A stretch of 64,000 nucleotides of DNA from Umbelopsis ramanniana AG (GCF_025399195.1 NW_026252109.1:1-64000), one strand, 5' to 3'. Positions 8,911 through 23,171 are shown, numbered from the stretch's first letter. Numbers and translations: made by a program. Notes: generated from the sequence alone by a model not told the origin.

Positions 8911-11471
8911 CTACATTATCCAGCCCGATACTTTTGTCATCCATGCACGCCATTTCGGAACGTTATTCCGTTCAGTATCATCCAAGTCGTCTTGATCAGG
9001 TGGTGGGTGGAAGTAGTCTGTGTCAAGATCCATCTCACTCAACTTGACCCATTTTGTCTTATTTGCAATCTTGTGGTAGGCAAACAAAATAACGAAGAAG
9101 AGAACGGACACGTATGCACTGAAGAAACTCGATACATTAAATGGACCTGGTGGAAAAATAAAAAAGTTAGTTTTAAAATATTTCACGGGTATTTTAGCCT
9201 TTGCTCAATGTTGCTCGATACGTACTGAAGGAAGACCAGCCTTGAATAAACAGCATGATAATGTTGAGGGCGGTAGATGCTATATGCATATATGGGTAGC
9301 CTACCGAATGTGAATTCATGAGTATTGAGTTCATTCATATTCATATAGTTCCACTAGGTTTTTCAACATACCCGGTGCTCTATAAAGTAGTTCAGATTGT
9401 GAGCGACCCTGTGCAGACCATGCACGACGGAACCGGTATGCTCCAAATGTGATAGAAGCCCAGGCAATCATGGTTGTTACTCCGCTAAGAGCTATCAGCC
9501 ATGTCAAAACCACACCGTTGCCAACAATTCCAGTGACGAAGCATACACAAGATCCGATGGAGGTCAGAAAAACAGCGACATATGGCACACCCCATCTGTT
9601 TGTCTTTACTATTCGGTTAATCCTTTTTTTTGTCATGAATTCATACTCCTGTTTCATAATAGCTCTTACCAGGGTTATGTATTTTTTGGCAAAAGATGGT
9701 CCCATATCTGATCGCACAAGTGATAGAAGAATTCGAGATCCACTATACATATTTGAGTTACCCGCTGACAGGATACTAGTCAGAATAACAGCATTTAGGA
9801 TACTAGCTGCTGCAGACACACCGGTCTTTTGGAATGCAATAGTAAAAGGAGACTAGTTTTCAAGTTAGTACCTGTTTCACACAATCATAAAGCGTTCCTT
9901 TCATACATACCTCTACAACACTGTGGTCTGGACTTAGCAACCGTGGGTCCGTTTGACTGACAAGACAGCACATGCAGAAAATGGAAACAATGTAGAACAA
10001 CAATATACGAATCCAAACTACATCATAACAGGTTAATACTGAAGAAGTTCAAATGTTTCATCTTCAAACGCAACCAACCTTTGTTTACTGCCTTAGGAAT
10101 TGTCTTGTGAGGATCCTTGGCTTCACCAGCCAAAAGAGTCATGTTCTGTGAATGCGGATATGTAAGTAACAGGGTCAAGTTTAATAAGGAGTCATGCTAC
10201 AGGGTCTTACTTGGAATCCACCATACGAAAATACGGCGTTGATCAACACTGAAGAACAAAAAAAATTAAAATCAATCACTGCCCTCGTTGATGTATCATA
10301 CCAGTCGGTACTTACCATTGAGAACTCCAACAAAACCATCCTTGAATGGGCCGCCGCCAACATCAGAACCGAAATACTTGACACCGTATACAACGCCACC
10401 AATACCTCCACTGATGACACAAATACTAATGATGATAAAGACAATGATGGTGATGACTTTGATAAGGCAAAACCTTGAAATCCTGTGTTAGCACGAATTC
10501 ATGTACCTTTTAGCAAGCTCTATCCAGTCACCTACCAGTATTCAATTTCGCCATAGACTGCGATACCTGGCATGTTTAGTAGAAGTAGAACCACCCAAAA
10601 GACGATTGACATAGCCCAAGTTGGTATGCTCTAATTTGTATGTAGCATATTAGTATTTTTCCTGTACATTTTGGAAATGCATGATGGGACTTTACTCACA
10701 TCGTTCCAATACGCTACAACATTAGCAGCAGCAATCAGTTCAGATGCCAAGCCAGTGATAATATTAAACCAGTAACTCCAAGAAACAGCAAAACCAATAG
10801 AAGGATCTATAAAACGTCCTGCGAATACAGTCCAAGATGAGGCCACCGGTATCTGCGAATTCGTGATGGATGAGCCAGGGATGAGGAAATAAATGATGAG
10901 ATGGGTTGACACTCACTGCGGTTGCCATCTCTCCCATGGCTTGAGATACAGCATACACCAGAAGACCAATAAGCGACCATGCAACTAATGCTCCTCCTGG
11001 CCCCGCTTGTGAAATCGTTGCTGTGTAGTTACAGACTTAGCCTAAAATAATTACCAACAAGATCACATGAATGCTCTCTCACATACCTCCTGAAGACAAG
11101 AAAAGACCAGTGCCAATGGAACCGCCTATCCATGCAGTATGAAGAAGCGTTCAGTCAGATTACTGATTCTCTTATGCTGTAAAAGATGATCTACCAGATG
11201 AAAATGGCTTACCGATTGCAATCATGGACATATCTATGATATGCAGTATGAACGTTAGGTGTATGACTTGAAAATCTTTAGTTTGAGCAAATCATTACTT
11301 ACGTCTATCTTTCAACCCTCTTTGAAGTCCTGCATTGAGGGAGTTTGGATCCTTTTCAACGACATCCTGGTTGTCGAATATTTCGACGTTCTCGAGAGTG
11401 CTGATGTGCTGCTCTTTTGAATATCCACCAAACTCTAGATCTCCCGAGTTCCCAGTGTCTTTTAAATCCAT
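8911..11471 (-). CDS. Amino-acid permease, fungal YAT/AAT type
   Basis: About a dozen exons separated by introns of roughly 50-75 bp. The N-terminal cytosolic tail starts MDLKDTGNSGDLEFGG. The first membrane segment carries the family signature HMSMIAIGGSIGTGLFLSSG, split by two introns. Later segments include QAMGEMATAIPVASSWTVFAG, SWSYWFNIITGLASELIAAANV, TILNMTLLAGEAKDP-like VFSYGGFQ and LLAGEAKDPHKTIPKAV, and LTSILSAGNSNMYSGSRILLSL. These match proton-coupled plasma-membrane permeases such as Gap1, Dip5 and Can1. The C-terminal tail is short and acidic, ending KVSGWIM. Exact intron edges were not all resolved. Specificity cannot be read from sequence. Its position among catabolic enzymes hints at uptake of a nitrogen source, but that is inference. 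Confidence 0.9.
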
Positions 11472-12108
11472 AGTAAAGAGAACCAGTAAAAGAGTAATTT
11501 AGCAAAACTGGAGCGAAGCTTTGGTTCACTAGCTTTTAAAGGGTGGAGCGGATCAAATTGTCACTGCTCAAGAATTTTTCGGGGACTGATAAAACTCTAT
11601 TGTTTCAACCCTTTTTTATGTGCCATCATTAGATATCATTAACGTCCGCGAAGTCGGATTTTGGCAGCTCTTTGCGTAACACTGCTTTTGCTAGAATGCG
11701 TGCAGTAACGATAGTACTTGTTGGACAACTTATCAACTTCATCATATACATACACTATGTAACATTGTAACAGCTTTACTCGATGGATCAAAAACTCATT
11801 ACTCTCACAGTGATAAGAAAGTTAGGACGGGAAAAGTCTAGCCATATTGAAAAATAGTTGGTGGCTGGCTAATATAAACTCTACTTTGAAAGTGAAAAGG
11901 AATAGCCGGGAAGAACGGCAGCGGTGGAGGCAGCGGATTAATGTGAGGACAATTGACTTTGAAAACTGCAGTGGGAACATTATCCGAAAATAGTAATGGT
12001 ATTCATGGTATATTGGATGTCTGGTTTCTATGAACTACTTTATTGTCGTTGAAACCATCTATTGTACAATGAAAAAACATCACCAACAAAATGTAATGGT
12101 AACACGCT
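11472..12108. other. Promoter region of permease and 3' flank of isomerase
   Basis: About 640 bp with the permease upstream region and the downstream end of the minus-strand isomerase gene. No convincing ORF or repeat. A GATA-rich stretch (for example AGATATC near 11632 and GATAAG near 11814) could serve nitrogen regulation, which is only suggestive. Confidence 0.4.
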
Positions 12109-13161
12109 TCACAAACCTAAAAGCTGTCGCATCTGTGCATCATCCAGTGAACTTTGTGCAAAGTCGTCAAAGTCATGATCGGTCACCCTGATGATATGCT
12201 GCTTGATAAAAGTAGCGCCTTCTACCGCACAAGCTTCCGGATGCTTGATCGCACACTCTGATTCCAAGACTGCCCATCCAGAATAGTCGTACTGTGCCAA
12301 TTTTGTGAAAATGCCTTTGAAATCAATCTGTCCATCTCCAAGCGATCGAAACCGACCAGCCCGCTCTACCCAATTAGAGTAGCCTCCGTATACACCTTGT
12401 CTTCCATCAGGTCTAAATTCCGCATCCTTCACATGAAAAGCTTTGATCCTCTTGTGATAAATATCGATGAAAGCTAGATAATCCAGCTGTTGTAGTAGAA
12501 AATGGCTGGGATCGTAAAGGATATTAGCGCGCGGATGAAAATCAACTTCTTTCAAAAACCGATCAAACGTGACACCATCATGAAGATCTTCTCCAGGATG
12601 TAGCTCGTAACAGACATCTACGCCGACTGTATCGAAAGCGTCCAGAATAGGTTGCCATCGTTTGCCTAACTCCGCGAATGCTGTTTCTACGAGATTTGTC
12701 GGTCGTTGTGGCCATGGATAGACATACGGCCATGCCAAAGCACCGGAGAAAGTGACGTGAGTGGTCAAACCCAAGTTATGTGAGGCCGCCGCTGCCAGTT
12801 TAAGTTGACCTTCGGCCCAAGCCTGGCGCGCTTTTGGGTCACCTTTAACGTGTTCCGGGGCAAAGCCGTCAAAGAGTTGGTCATAAGCTGGATGAACAGC
12901 AATGAGCTGGCCTTGCAAATGAGTTGAAAGCTCAGTGATAACAACATTGTATTTGGCAAGTCTCGTCTTCAGATCATTGCAGTATTCTTTGCTCGTGGCC
13001 GCTGCTTGAATATCGATTAAGCGATCGTCGACCGGAACTTGGATTCCAACGTATCCTAAATCACTAGCCCATTTGGCAAGGTGGTCGATGGTATCGAATG
13101 GCGGCTGATCAGAAGTATACTGAGCCAAGAATATGGCTGGACCTTTGATTGTCTTCATCAA
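12109..13161 (-). CDS. Sugar phosphate isomerase/epimerase (xylose isomerase-like TIM barrel)
   Basis: A single uninterrupted frame of 350 residues. Metal-binding landmarks of the AP-endonuclease-2/xylose-isomerase-like barrel are visible: VCYELHPGEDLHDG (Glu), ILYDPSHFLLQ (Asp-x-x-His), AFHVKDAEF (His, Asp) and WAVLESECA (Glu). The stretch RQGVYGGYSNW through AGRFRSLGDGQIDF is typical of bacterial members of this group (COG1082). The gene has no intron although almost all neighbours do, and the pattern is bacterial in style, so horizontal acquisition is a reasonable inference. Start could be either of two adjacent Met codons. Substrate is unknown; members isomerise or epimerise keto sugars and inositols. 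Confidence 0.88.
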   Translation of the reverse strand: MMKTIKGPAIFLAQYTSDQPPFDTIDHLAKWASDLGYVGIQVPVDDRLIDIQAAATSKEYCNDLKTRLAKYNVVITELSTHLQGQLIAVHPAYDQLFDGFAPEHVKGDPKARQAWAEGQLKLAAAASHNLGLTTHVTFSGALAWPYVYPWPQRPTNLVETAFAELGKRWQPILDAFDTVGVDVCYELHPGEDLHDGVTFDRFLKEVDFHPRANILYDPSHFLLQQLDYLAFIDIYHKRIKAFHVKDAEFRPDGRQGVYGGYSNWVERAGRFRSLGDGQIDFKGIFTKLAQYDYSGWAVLESECAIKHPEACAVEGATFIKQHIIRVTDHDFDDFAQSSLDDAQMRQLLGL

Positions 13162-13308
13162 AAGGAAAGTAGCCCAGCCATTCGACCAACAAAATTATGT
13201 TGACATACTGGTCTAGCTGTTATTGAATCTCAGAGCAATCACCATGACATCGTTATACTGCTGCGACCAATAATGCCTTTAGCTTTCACCCATCCAAGGT
13301 GACCCAAT

Positions 13309-14034
13309 TTATTCTGCCTTCACAATCCCTTCGTTATCCAAGGTTAGATCTGCTTCGCAAAAGTCGTCTGAATCCGGCAGCTCAATATCAATTTGTCGGA
13401 TGATCGAGATTCCCGTGATACCTTTTTGTATCTCAAAGTCAAGACAATGACCGCCGGTAGTTCGGTCCTTTTTAATAAAGTGTAGATGATATCCAGCAAC
13501 CGTGATCCCTTGATAGCATCCTGGCGATCTAAACCCTATCATAGTGCCTTCCACGTCTTCCATATCGATGACCCTTTGAGTCTTCGTTATGGTTTTCATC
13601 ACATTTGCACCAGGTACGTCTTGCCCCTTCGCTATTCTAAATCTCATCTTCTTGAACACGCCGTCGAAGCGAATGGCAAGAAAGTAGTTTTTTGCGGTGG
13701 GAGTGATATCTTCTATGTGCTTCTGGAAGTTGGGTTTGAGCATGCCAGCTACAGCGACTGTGACGGTTGGTGTGTAGAATGTGACCATAGCGTACGGCAA
13801 ACAGGTGCTTGGCTCCGCCACTGTAATGCTGCCATCGTAACTCATACGATAAGCCGTTCCGTCTACGAGAATCATCTCACCGTCTGCAAGTTGAAACGAT
13901 CCAAGACCAAAATCACCATGCTTGCCGAGGTCTTTTAGTGGTATGCCATGCAAAGTCTGCCCGTCCATAAATGCACTGATTATAGAATACTGGTAAATTC
14001 TAGATGAGGTCTCCAATGGTTGGCTATCTGACAT
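13309..14034 (-). CDS. Alpha-acetolactate decarboxylase
   Basis: A 241-residue intronless frame. It shows all landmarks of the AldC/BudA family: YQYSIISAFMDGQ near the N-terminus, HGDFGLGSFQLADGEMILVDG, and the zinc-site region GYHLHFIKKDRTTGGHCLDFE with two His of HxH and a third in GGH. The enzyme turns 2-acetolactate into acetoin and draws pyruvate-derived carbon away from valine/leucine synthesis. I chose ATG 14034 (MSDSQPLETSS) because the 42 residues that could precede it are not family-like. There is no signal peptide. The enzyme is mostly bacterial, and the gene is intronless next to another intronless bacterial-looking gene, so transfer is plausible. No acetolactate synthase or acetoin reductase gene is seen here. 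Confidence 0.92.
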   Translation of the reverse strand: MSDSQPLETSSRIYQYSIISAFMDGQTLHGIPLKDLGKHGDFGLGSFQLADGEMILVDGTAYRMSYDGSITVAEPSTCLPYAMVTFYTPTVTVAVAGMLKPNFQKHIEDITPTAKNYFLAIRFDGVFKKMRFRIAKGQDVPGANVMKTITKTQRVIDMEDVEGTMIGFRSPGCYQGITVAGYHLHFIKKDRTTGGHCLDFEIQKGITGISIIRQIDIELPDSDDFCEADLTLDNEGIVKAE

Positions 14035-14498
14035 GACGATAAAATTACAGGAAAAGCGAAAAGTGGGATAAAATGTACCGACTGAAACCAGTTGAAATTT
14101 TAAGCTAGCAGGACGGCTAACCATCGGCCACTTTGGCGCATGTTTTAATGCCAGCAACACGGCAAATCATCGGTCACTTTGGTGCAGGTTAAAGGTTGAT
14201 GATCATGTTTTCTGCGAATCCTGCTGTGAAAATCAGTGCCTAACTGTGGGCAGCCTGATTCAGTTTCAGCCATTGTTGTTCTTTCAGTTCCGTTAACTGT
14301 GCAGTTGTAATGATTAAGCACAGTACATAGTGCAATAAATAAACATCAAAAGAGACAAAGCTTTTACGCCTAGGACTAGACAGGAGGTAATGGTGAAAAA
14401 TTCCATTTAATGTAGCAGGTCAAGAGCAGCTAATGGCTTCTAATTTTAATATACAAATAATTGATTCTAGTATCTAAGCATCTAAGAAAACTTCAGAT
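14035..14498. other. Intergenic between acetolactate decarboxylase and OYE gene
   Basis: Contains the decarboxylase promoter and the OYE 3' flank. The short in-frame extension of the decarboxylase into this region is not conserved-looking. Nothing else recognised. Confidence 0.45.
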
Positions 14499-15652
14499 TT
14501 ACATCTTTGCGGTTTCATAGAAAGGATAATCAATATAGCCATCTGCTGACTTGTTGTTGTAGAAGGTGTTTCTGTTGTAGTTCGTCAATTCCCAACCGTT
14601 CTTCAAGCGAAGAGGAAGATCAGGGTTGGAAATAAACATGCGACCAAATACAAGGACATCGTTCTCGTGCTGGTTAGCAGCGGTAACGGCAGACTCCAAT
14701 GTAAATCCACCAGCGCGAAGGAAGACTCCCTTCCAAATGTTGTGGAAAGGTTCCAAAGTCTCACTGTTAGCTACATCGTTTCTGTCAACATTGCCGTTGA
14801 CACGAGCCTCAACAAAGTGAAGATAGGCAAGCTTGGGGAATCGGTCTTGGATCGCTTGAGTGACGGTGGACCAAGTTTCGTGAGGATTGGCGTCATGCAT
14901 ATCTTGGAAGTGGGAATAAGGCGAGAATCGGATGGAAGTTCGCTCTTGTCCGATGGCGCTGCTAACAGCATCAATGACTTCAAGAACAAGACGAGATCGG
15001 TTTTCGGCGCTACCACCATACTCATCAGTTCTGTGGTTGGTGTTGCTCTGCAAGAATTGATCCAAAAGATATCCGTTTGCACCGTGAATTTCAACACCAT
15101 CAAATCCGGCCTCAACAGCATTGACGGCAGCCTGTCTGTACATATCTACGATTCCAGGCAATTCAGAGGTTTCAAGAGCACGTGGCACCTTGGGTTCTTT
15201 TCCTTCCTCAGCTGGGATAGGAATGGCGGAAGCAGAGACACTGGGGATGGCATCAGCACGGCCCAAGAACCAAAGCTGCATAAAGATATGACCTCCCTTA
15301 TCGTGAACAGCCTTGGTGATCTTCTTCCATCCCTCGATCTGATCGGCGGTGTAAATACCTGGAACGTTGGGATAGTGTCCTGCAAGCTCAGAGATAAAAG
15401 TGGCTAAAGGTACAAAGTTAGATCAAAACTTTAAATGAAGTGGTCAGAGTTCTTTAGTATATTACCTTCTGTAATAATGAGACCTCCATCGCTTGCTCTT
15501 TGTTCATAGTATGTCTTGGCCAAATCGGTAGGGACATGGGCATCATCAGCACGGAAGCGGGTGAGTGGAGCCATGGCGACACGGTGCTTCAAGACGATGT
15601 TTCCAAGCTTGATAGGTTGGAACAAGTTGGATGTGGTAGTTGAGATGGTCAT
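14499..15652 (-). CDS. Old Yellow Enzyme family NAD(P)H:flavin oxidoreductase
   Basis: Two exons (15652-15466 and 15403-14499; 62-bp intron) give 363 residues of an FMN-dependent ene-reductase barrel. The N-terminus has [27 protein letters not shown], the usual FMN-contacting start. The substrate-binding and catalytic trio is H169, N172 and Y174 in [13 protein letters not shown], followed by [34 protein letters not shown] near the end binds the FMN phosphate. Length is normal for fungal OYEs, which reduce activated C=C bonds of alpha,beta-unsaturated carbonyls, often in stress response. A TATAAA box lies about 50 bp upstream of the ATG. Role in this gene block is unknown. Confidence 0.94.
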
Positions 15653-15701
15653 ATTTTGTGAGGTTGATAGTGAGAAAGAAGAGCGACGAAATGTTTGGCC
15701 A

Positions 15702-15707
15702 TTTATA
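15702..15707 (-). promoter_or_regulatory. TATA box of the OYE gene
   Basis: TATAAA on the minus strand about 50 bp upstream of the ATG at 15652. Spacing is consistent with a strong inducible promoter. Confidence 0.5.
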
Positions 15708-17283
15708 GTATTTTCAATGTCAGGGCTGACAAATCCTACAGGCCTTTTACCTGCAAAAAATTTCTAGCGGAAAATTCCAGATCGGAATGTCACAAACCTG
15801 AAAATACAACTTGCATTATTAAACACCTTCGCAATATTCAGAATAACTAATCCATCCATCCACCTTCTCTCAAGTTAATTCATGTTATAGATTGTTACTA
15901 TTACAGGAAACTCTTTTAATGTGTAGGCCAACCATTTTTTGAAAATATACACACAGCTGTAAACTTTTTAGTTTGTCAATGTTTGATTTGGATATACCTT
16001 CTTCCGTTAGCATTAATAAAGGCAGAGGCACGTCATTGGCAGTTGGCAATATCTTGCTGCAAGTAATTGGTTTCTCTATTATTAATTAAGATACTTTTGA
16101 TTTTCGTCTTTGACTGTCTTTACAAAAGCTAAAATGATTCGTCTAGACACCCTGCCTTCATGTGGGTAATTATTGCACAATGAAAGCTTTGACCGAGAGA
16201 GATCGACCAATTTATCAAATGAAGCGGATACTCACAAATGCGTCTCAACGCCAATCTACAGCCAAAAATATTTATGTCACATGTATAAAAAGTACAAGTA
16301 TCAAGAAAAACGCAACCTGTTTTCACTATAGGGGCAGATTTTTCTTGGGCGAGAGGCCACGGTTGTGGATGGATAAACGGAGAAATTTGGTGCCAAAATC
16401 TAAGGAAAGAGTTTTCTGAAACACAACCGTCTATTTTCTTCACGTGCATGTCTGAAATTGATATGGTTGACTCATCATTCTACTGAAACATAATGATATC
16501 AAGGTACAGCTTTCATATCACCAATATGGAATATTTCGTGCTGAAGCGAGAGAACGATACAGTAAACATAACATGATCTAATTTTTCTTTTCCGTACATT
16601 GGAAACCAGCGTCTAACAAAAAAAATTGAATTTCCGCGCTTACTATGGCCACAAGGGTCGGCCAACAAATCCGCCACAGTATAATAAGAAATTTTCTATC
16701 CTTGTGAGGATAGAATTTTACGACATTTGTATGGCATCGTGAGAAATGTAAGACAATGAAATAGCTCAGATCCCGAATATCTGCACCGCAGTTCTTTGCC
16801 ATATTATAAGGAATGATCAAGGGAATCACTATGCTATACCCAAAATTCCATTATGTGAAGGTAGTCGTCGCAGCTGGGTGTATCGCCAATATACTGTATA
16901 GTGGCTGAATGCAATTGCTGTTGGTTATATGGAGAGGTATACAGCACTTGAGCGACCAAAAAAGAAAAACAAGATTTAACAAACAATTTTTTTTTAACTG
17001 CAGATGCTTTGGTAGAAGTTTCTTGGGTATCGGCCGGGCAAATACAACCAGTAACAAATATCATTCGCCAGTGCTGACTAACATAATTGATTAACCAAGT
17101 CGACACACACAATAGCAAATTGATCAACACGGTGGTGTATAGTCGTCAGTATGAGCTACAACTGCTTGTATGAGGTGATCAGAGTTTCGGCTTGTCGGTA
17201 GCAGAGCCCGCTACATCGGAGTGGTGTCAGGTTTTTGAGTCAACGTTTTTCAAATTCCGGTGAACTATAATCCAATTTTGCTT
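15708..17283. other. Long intergenic stretch without genes
   Basis: About 1.6 kb of AT-rich DNA between divergent genes. Open frames at 16129-16449, 16578-16829 and 16834-17130 on either strand are short, domain-free and overlap one another. No repeat or RNA gene was recognised. It marks the border between the metabolic block and the core genes to the right. Confidence 0.5.
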
Positions 17284-17290
17284 TATAAAA
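17284..17290 (+). promoter_or_regulatory. TATA box of the P-type ATPase gene
   Basis: TATAAAA about 75 bp before the ATG at 17365. Its position makes any start at the upstream GTG (17260) unlikely and supports 17365 or 17380. Confidence 0.45.
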
Positions 17291-17364
17291 GTAGGATGGA
17301 AAGCAGAGCTATACTTTTTCTTGATGGAAATTACACTTTTATCCTAAATTTGTTACTTATTATC

Positions 17365-20300
17365 ATGAAACAATCGAATATGGCAAAGGCCATCGATCAA
17401 AATCGACCTTGGCATATTCTACCGGAACAACAAGTCCTTGCTGCATTGGATACCAATACTACCACTGGACTTAGCACTGGTGTAGCAGAAAAGCGAGCCA
17501 TTGATTGCGGTAAAAATGTCCTTGGCGGAAATGGCGGAAACGGTTGGTTCAGGGTACTCGTTCGTCAATTGGCGGACGCCATGAATTGGGTCTTTCTTGC
17601 TCTTGGTGCTGTGTCCTATGTGCTAGCCGACTACATTACTGGATCCATTTTGGTGACCCTTTCCTTCGCCAATCTTTATCTTTCATTCTCACAAGAATAT
17701 GCTGCCGAACAAACGCTCGCTGCACTGAGAAATCTTTCTTCACCTACCGCGATGGTTATTCGCGATGGAAGAGAAGTAACCATTGACAGTAGAGATCTGG
17801 TACCTGGAGACATCTTAACAATGAAGGAAGGCGACTCTATTGCCGCAGACATTCGAATGGTCTACGTTTCGAACTTTGAAGTGGACGAAGCTCTGTTGAC
17901 AGGAGAATCAATGCCGGTCAAAAAGACTATTGAAGCAGCTGAGGCTGAAGGTATGTCACAACGTCATCTTGAACTACAGAGTATGAACAGGAGGTTAAAA
18001 TATGGTGTTTTAAATGTTGACTTAGATCAACCGCTCGGGGACCGTGTTGGAATGGGATACAGTTCGACCATTGTCACAAAAGGAAGAGCGAAAGGCATTG
18101 TTGTGGCGACCGGTATGAACACCGAAATTGGCAAAATTGCTAAAACAATCGAAGCATCTGGAAACGGAGATACCACTCGGCTTCAGCGCACACTCAACAA
18201 GATGTACATTGTACTGCTGGTAGCTGCTGCTATTGCCGCAATCATTGTGCTTGCTAGCAACAAGTTTGTGGTTAGTTACGATTTGGCCATGTATGCTATC
18301 ACTGCTGCCCTTTCAGTACTCCCTGCCGGTCTAACGACCGTTCTTACCATCTCCCTTGTGCTCGGTGGACAAGAAATGACAAAGCAACGGGCCATTGTTC
18401 GTAAACTCAAATGTTTGGAAACCCTCGGCTCTATCACTCACATCTTCTCGGACAAGACTGGAACGCTCACACAAGCTAAAATGGCTGTCGTACGATTTTG
18501 GCTCCCTTCAACTGGATATTATTTTGTCACGACTAAAGGAATAGTACCCGAAGGCGACGTATATGCTACAAACACCTTTTTGGAAGATCAACCCACCAGC
18601 TCACCGAATTCTACAAAAATGGACAAGTCAAACATCTCTGCTGACTTGGAACAACTTGTCAAATGCTCTGCACTTTGCAACATGTCCAGCATTCACCAGG
18701 AAACCGAAAAAGAAAAGAGTGCGGATTCATGGGTGGCTAGTGGAGCCCCGACGGAGGTTGCTTTGCAAGTATTTGCTCATAAATTCAATATGGGCTGCCC
18801 TCAGCTTGAACGCATGGGATGGAGATTGATTCACGAGTATCAGTTTGACTCCACCATCAAGCGTATGTCCATCCTCTACGAAGATACTAGCAACAAGCAG
18901 CATATTGTATACACTAAAGGAGCGGCCGAACGCATCGTCACCTTATGTAACTTGGATCTCTCTACGCAAACCGAAATTCTCAGCCATGTTGATGCCTTGG
19001 CTACGAAAGGCTTACGGGTTATGGCCATGGCCTATAAGCAAGTTATCATGGACCAGGATATCATTGATAATATCAATCTTTATTCACGAGACGACATGGA
19101 AAAAGACCTTGTTTTCATTGGCTTAACTGGTATTTACGACCCGTAAGTAACGCATTCACAAACATTGGGCTAATAATGATTCTTCGCTAACGATTTTGAC
19201 CTCTAGTCCTAGAGAAGAGAGCAGAAAAGCAGTCGAAGAAGCCCACACAGCAGGCATTTCCGTCCACATGCTTACTGGTGATCACGAAGCCACTGCTGTT
19301 GCCATTGCCAAGGAACTGAGAATTTTGAACGTCCACGAAATGTCGACTGAACAGATCACAAACCTAGTCACCACTGGTCCTAAATTCGATGCCCTTAGCG
19401 ATGAAGACGTCGATAAACTGGAGGCCTTACCTTTGGTAGTCGCTAGATGCTCACCAGAAACCAAGGTTAAAATGATCCAAGCTTCCCATCGTCGACAAAA
19501 CATTGCGGCTATGACGGGTGATGGTGTTAACGATTCTCCTTCTCTCCGTATCGCTGATATTGGAATTGCCATGGGCAAGAATGGCTCTGACGTTGCTAAA
19601 CAGGCCTCCGATATCATTCTGACTGACGACAAGTAAGTTCCTTTCAACGAATCGATCATCACATCTGCTACATGGACGATTTTCATTGAGCTATTTGGAC
19701 TTACTTTTCTTTTCATTCCACAGCTTTGCTACCATCATTAGTGCCATCGCCGAAGGTAGACGAATCTATCAAAACATGCAACGGTTCTTGTTGTACTATT
19801 GGATCTGCCTTGCCGGATGTGCTCTGATCATCCTGATCAACTTGTTCGTGAAAGACACAGATGGAACTCCTGTCGCGCCCATATCGACCATCCAGATGAT
19901 CTGGATCTATGTCATTTTGTCACCACCGGCTGCTGCCTTGTCCGTACAGAAAGCTTCGCCAACCGTCATGCAGGAGCCACCAAGACCGCCTACCGAATCT
20001 GTGTTCAACCGTGAAATCATCCTCGATACCCTGGTATACGGCATTGGTATTGCAGTGTTCACGTTGGGCGTATTTTACATTGTTCTTTTCGGAGCTGGTA
20101 ATGGCGTGCAAGCACCAAGCTGTGACTCCCACTACACAGACGGCTGCTATGACTTCTATAGAGCCAGAAGCGCCATGCTTGTCACTTTTTCGTACATCAG
20201 CTTGGTCTTGGCTATCCACTGCAGAAGTTACCGACGCCCAGAATGGAATCTTCGCGGAATTAAAGAGACCGTGCACACTACTACCTGGGTAGGAACCTGT

Positions 20301-20501
20301 GCCTTTATAACCATCGGCCTGTTGATATTCATTTACGTCCCTACCGTCAATATTCAAGGCTTCAGACAAGCTGCTATCAGCTGGGAATGGGGCTTGTGTA
20401 TTGCATTTATTCTCCTTTGGATTGCATTTGGCGAAGGCTACAAGATGATCAAGCGTCACGTCATGAAGCCAATCCATGGTGCTCCACACTCCACTGTATA
20501 A
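17365..20501 (+). CDS. P2-type cation ATPase (type IID/ENA-like K+/Na+ pump)
   Basis: Three exons (17365-19142, 19207-19632, 19724-20501) give 993 residues. The N-terminus has the cation-ATPase leader WHILPEQQVLAALDTNTTTGLS. LTGES of the actuator domain, the phosphorylation motif SDKTGTLTQAKM, the nucleotide-domain SGAPTEVALQVFA and KGAAERI, and the hinge MTGDGVNDSPSLRIADIGIAMG are all present. Helix M4 reads SVLPAGLTTVLTISL. Introns cut just before PREESRK and just before NFATIISAI, inside P-domain coding. The overall pattern fits fungal type IID ATPases exporting Na+ or K+; transport specificity, and the choice against Ca2+ pumps (IIA), is inference. ATG 17380 is an alternative start. Confidence 0.9.
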
Positions 20502-21138
20502 AAAGCATACTCCAGTAATTAGCCATATGGTATTAATTTGTATTTAAACATTCCCTGTCTATTTTACCATAAATCATGATGATCCCAGCAATAAAGTTGA
20601 AGCAACGTCCTTTGTGTGATAGCGCGCATGGGTTCTACTATGAGTGCACGGTCGGGTTGTGGAGACTAGGTTGTTTGAGACCTTTTGGTTTGAGTCGGCT
20701 GAGCTGAGCTGAGCTGAGCTGAGCTGAGCTGGCCCATTTCAGCTGCAAGTGTCAGAAGACAGCGGTAGTGGCCACGTTCTCAAAGATAGGTGCTTGAATC
20801 GCATACCAGAAATGGGATGTGAGGTATGCCTTATACTTGCCGGGCGTTCATTCACATTCCTCGAGATGACTATTATGATCGAAGTGGCATATGGAAAAAA
20901 ATTGGGGGATTTTAAAAAGTCATTATTATTAATTTTTTTGGGTGGCAAACTGACACTCGCCAATAACTCGGGTTGTGACGAAAAGTACTAACAGCTAAAG
21001 GCACAACTAAAGGTACTAAGAAACTACTGTATACATTAAACATAGAACAAAAGACAACAAAATTTATCGTCCAACAAAAAGGCAATGGCTGGTATATGGA
21101 GGACCGAATGATCCACAAAGAAACCTGTTCCAAAGAGC
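20502..21138. other. Convergent intergenic region with pentanucleotide repeat
   Basis: Lies between the stops of the ATPase (plus) and the epimerase (minus). Apart from the GAGCT repeat listed separately, nothing gene-like is seen; the open frames here lack domains. Confidence 0.5.
20696..20731. repeat. (GAGCT)n microsatellite
   Basis: About seven uninterrupted copies of the 5-bp unit GAGCT, in a 3' intergenic region. The unit holds the palindrome AGCT, so the array can fold or slip. It could serve as a strain-typing marker. Confidence 0.85.

Positions 21139-23171
<2,033 letters not shown>

Noticed and set aside
14667-15407. 246-codon plus-strand frame
   Set aside because: It is antisense to the Old Yellow Enzyme exon, with no domain; the minus-strand protein has full catalytic motifs.
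17260-17364. Upstream extension of the P-type ATPase
   Set aside because: It begins with GTG, overlaps the likely TATA box, and does not resemble the family N-terminus.
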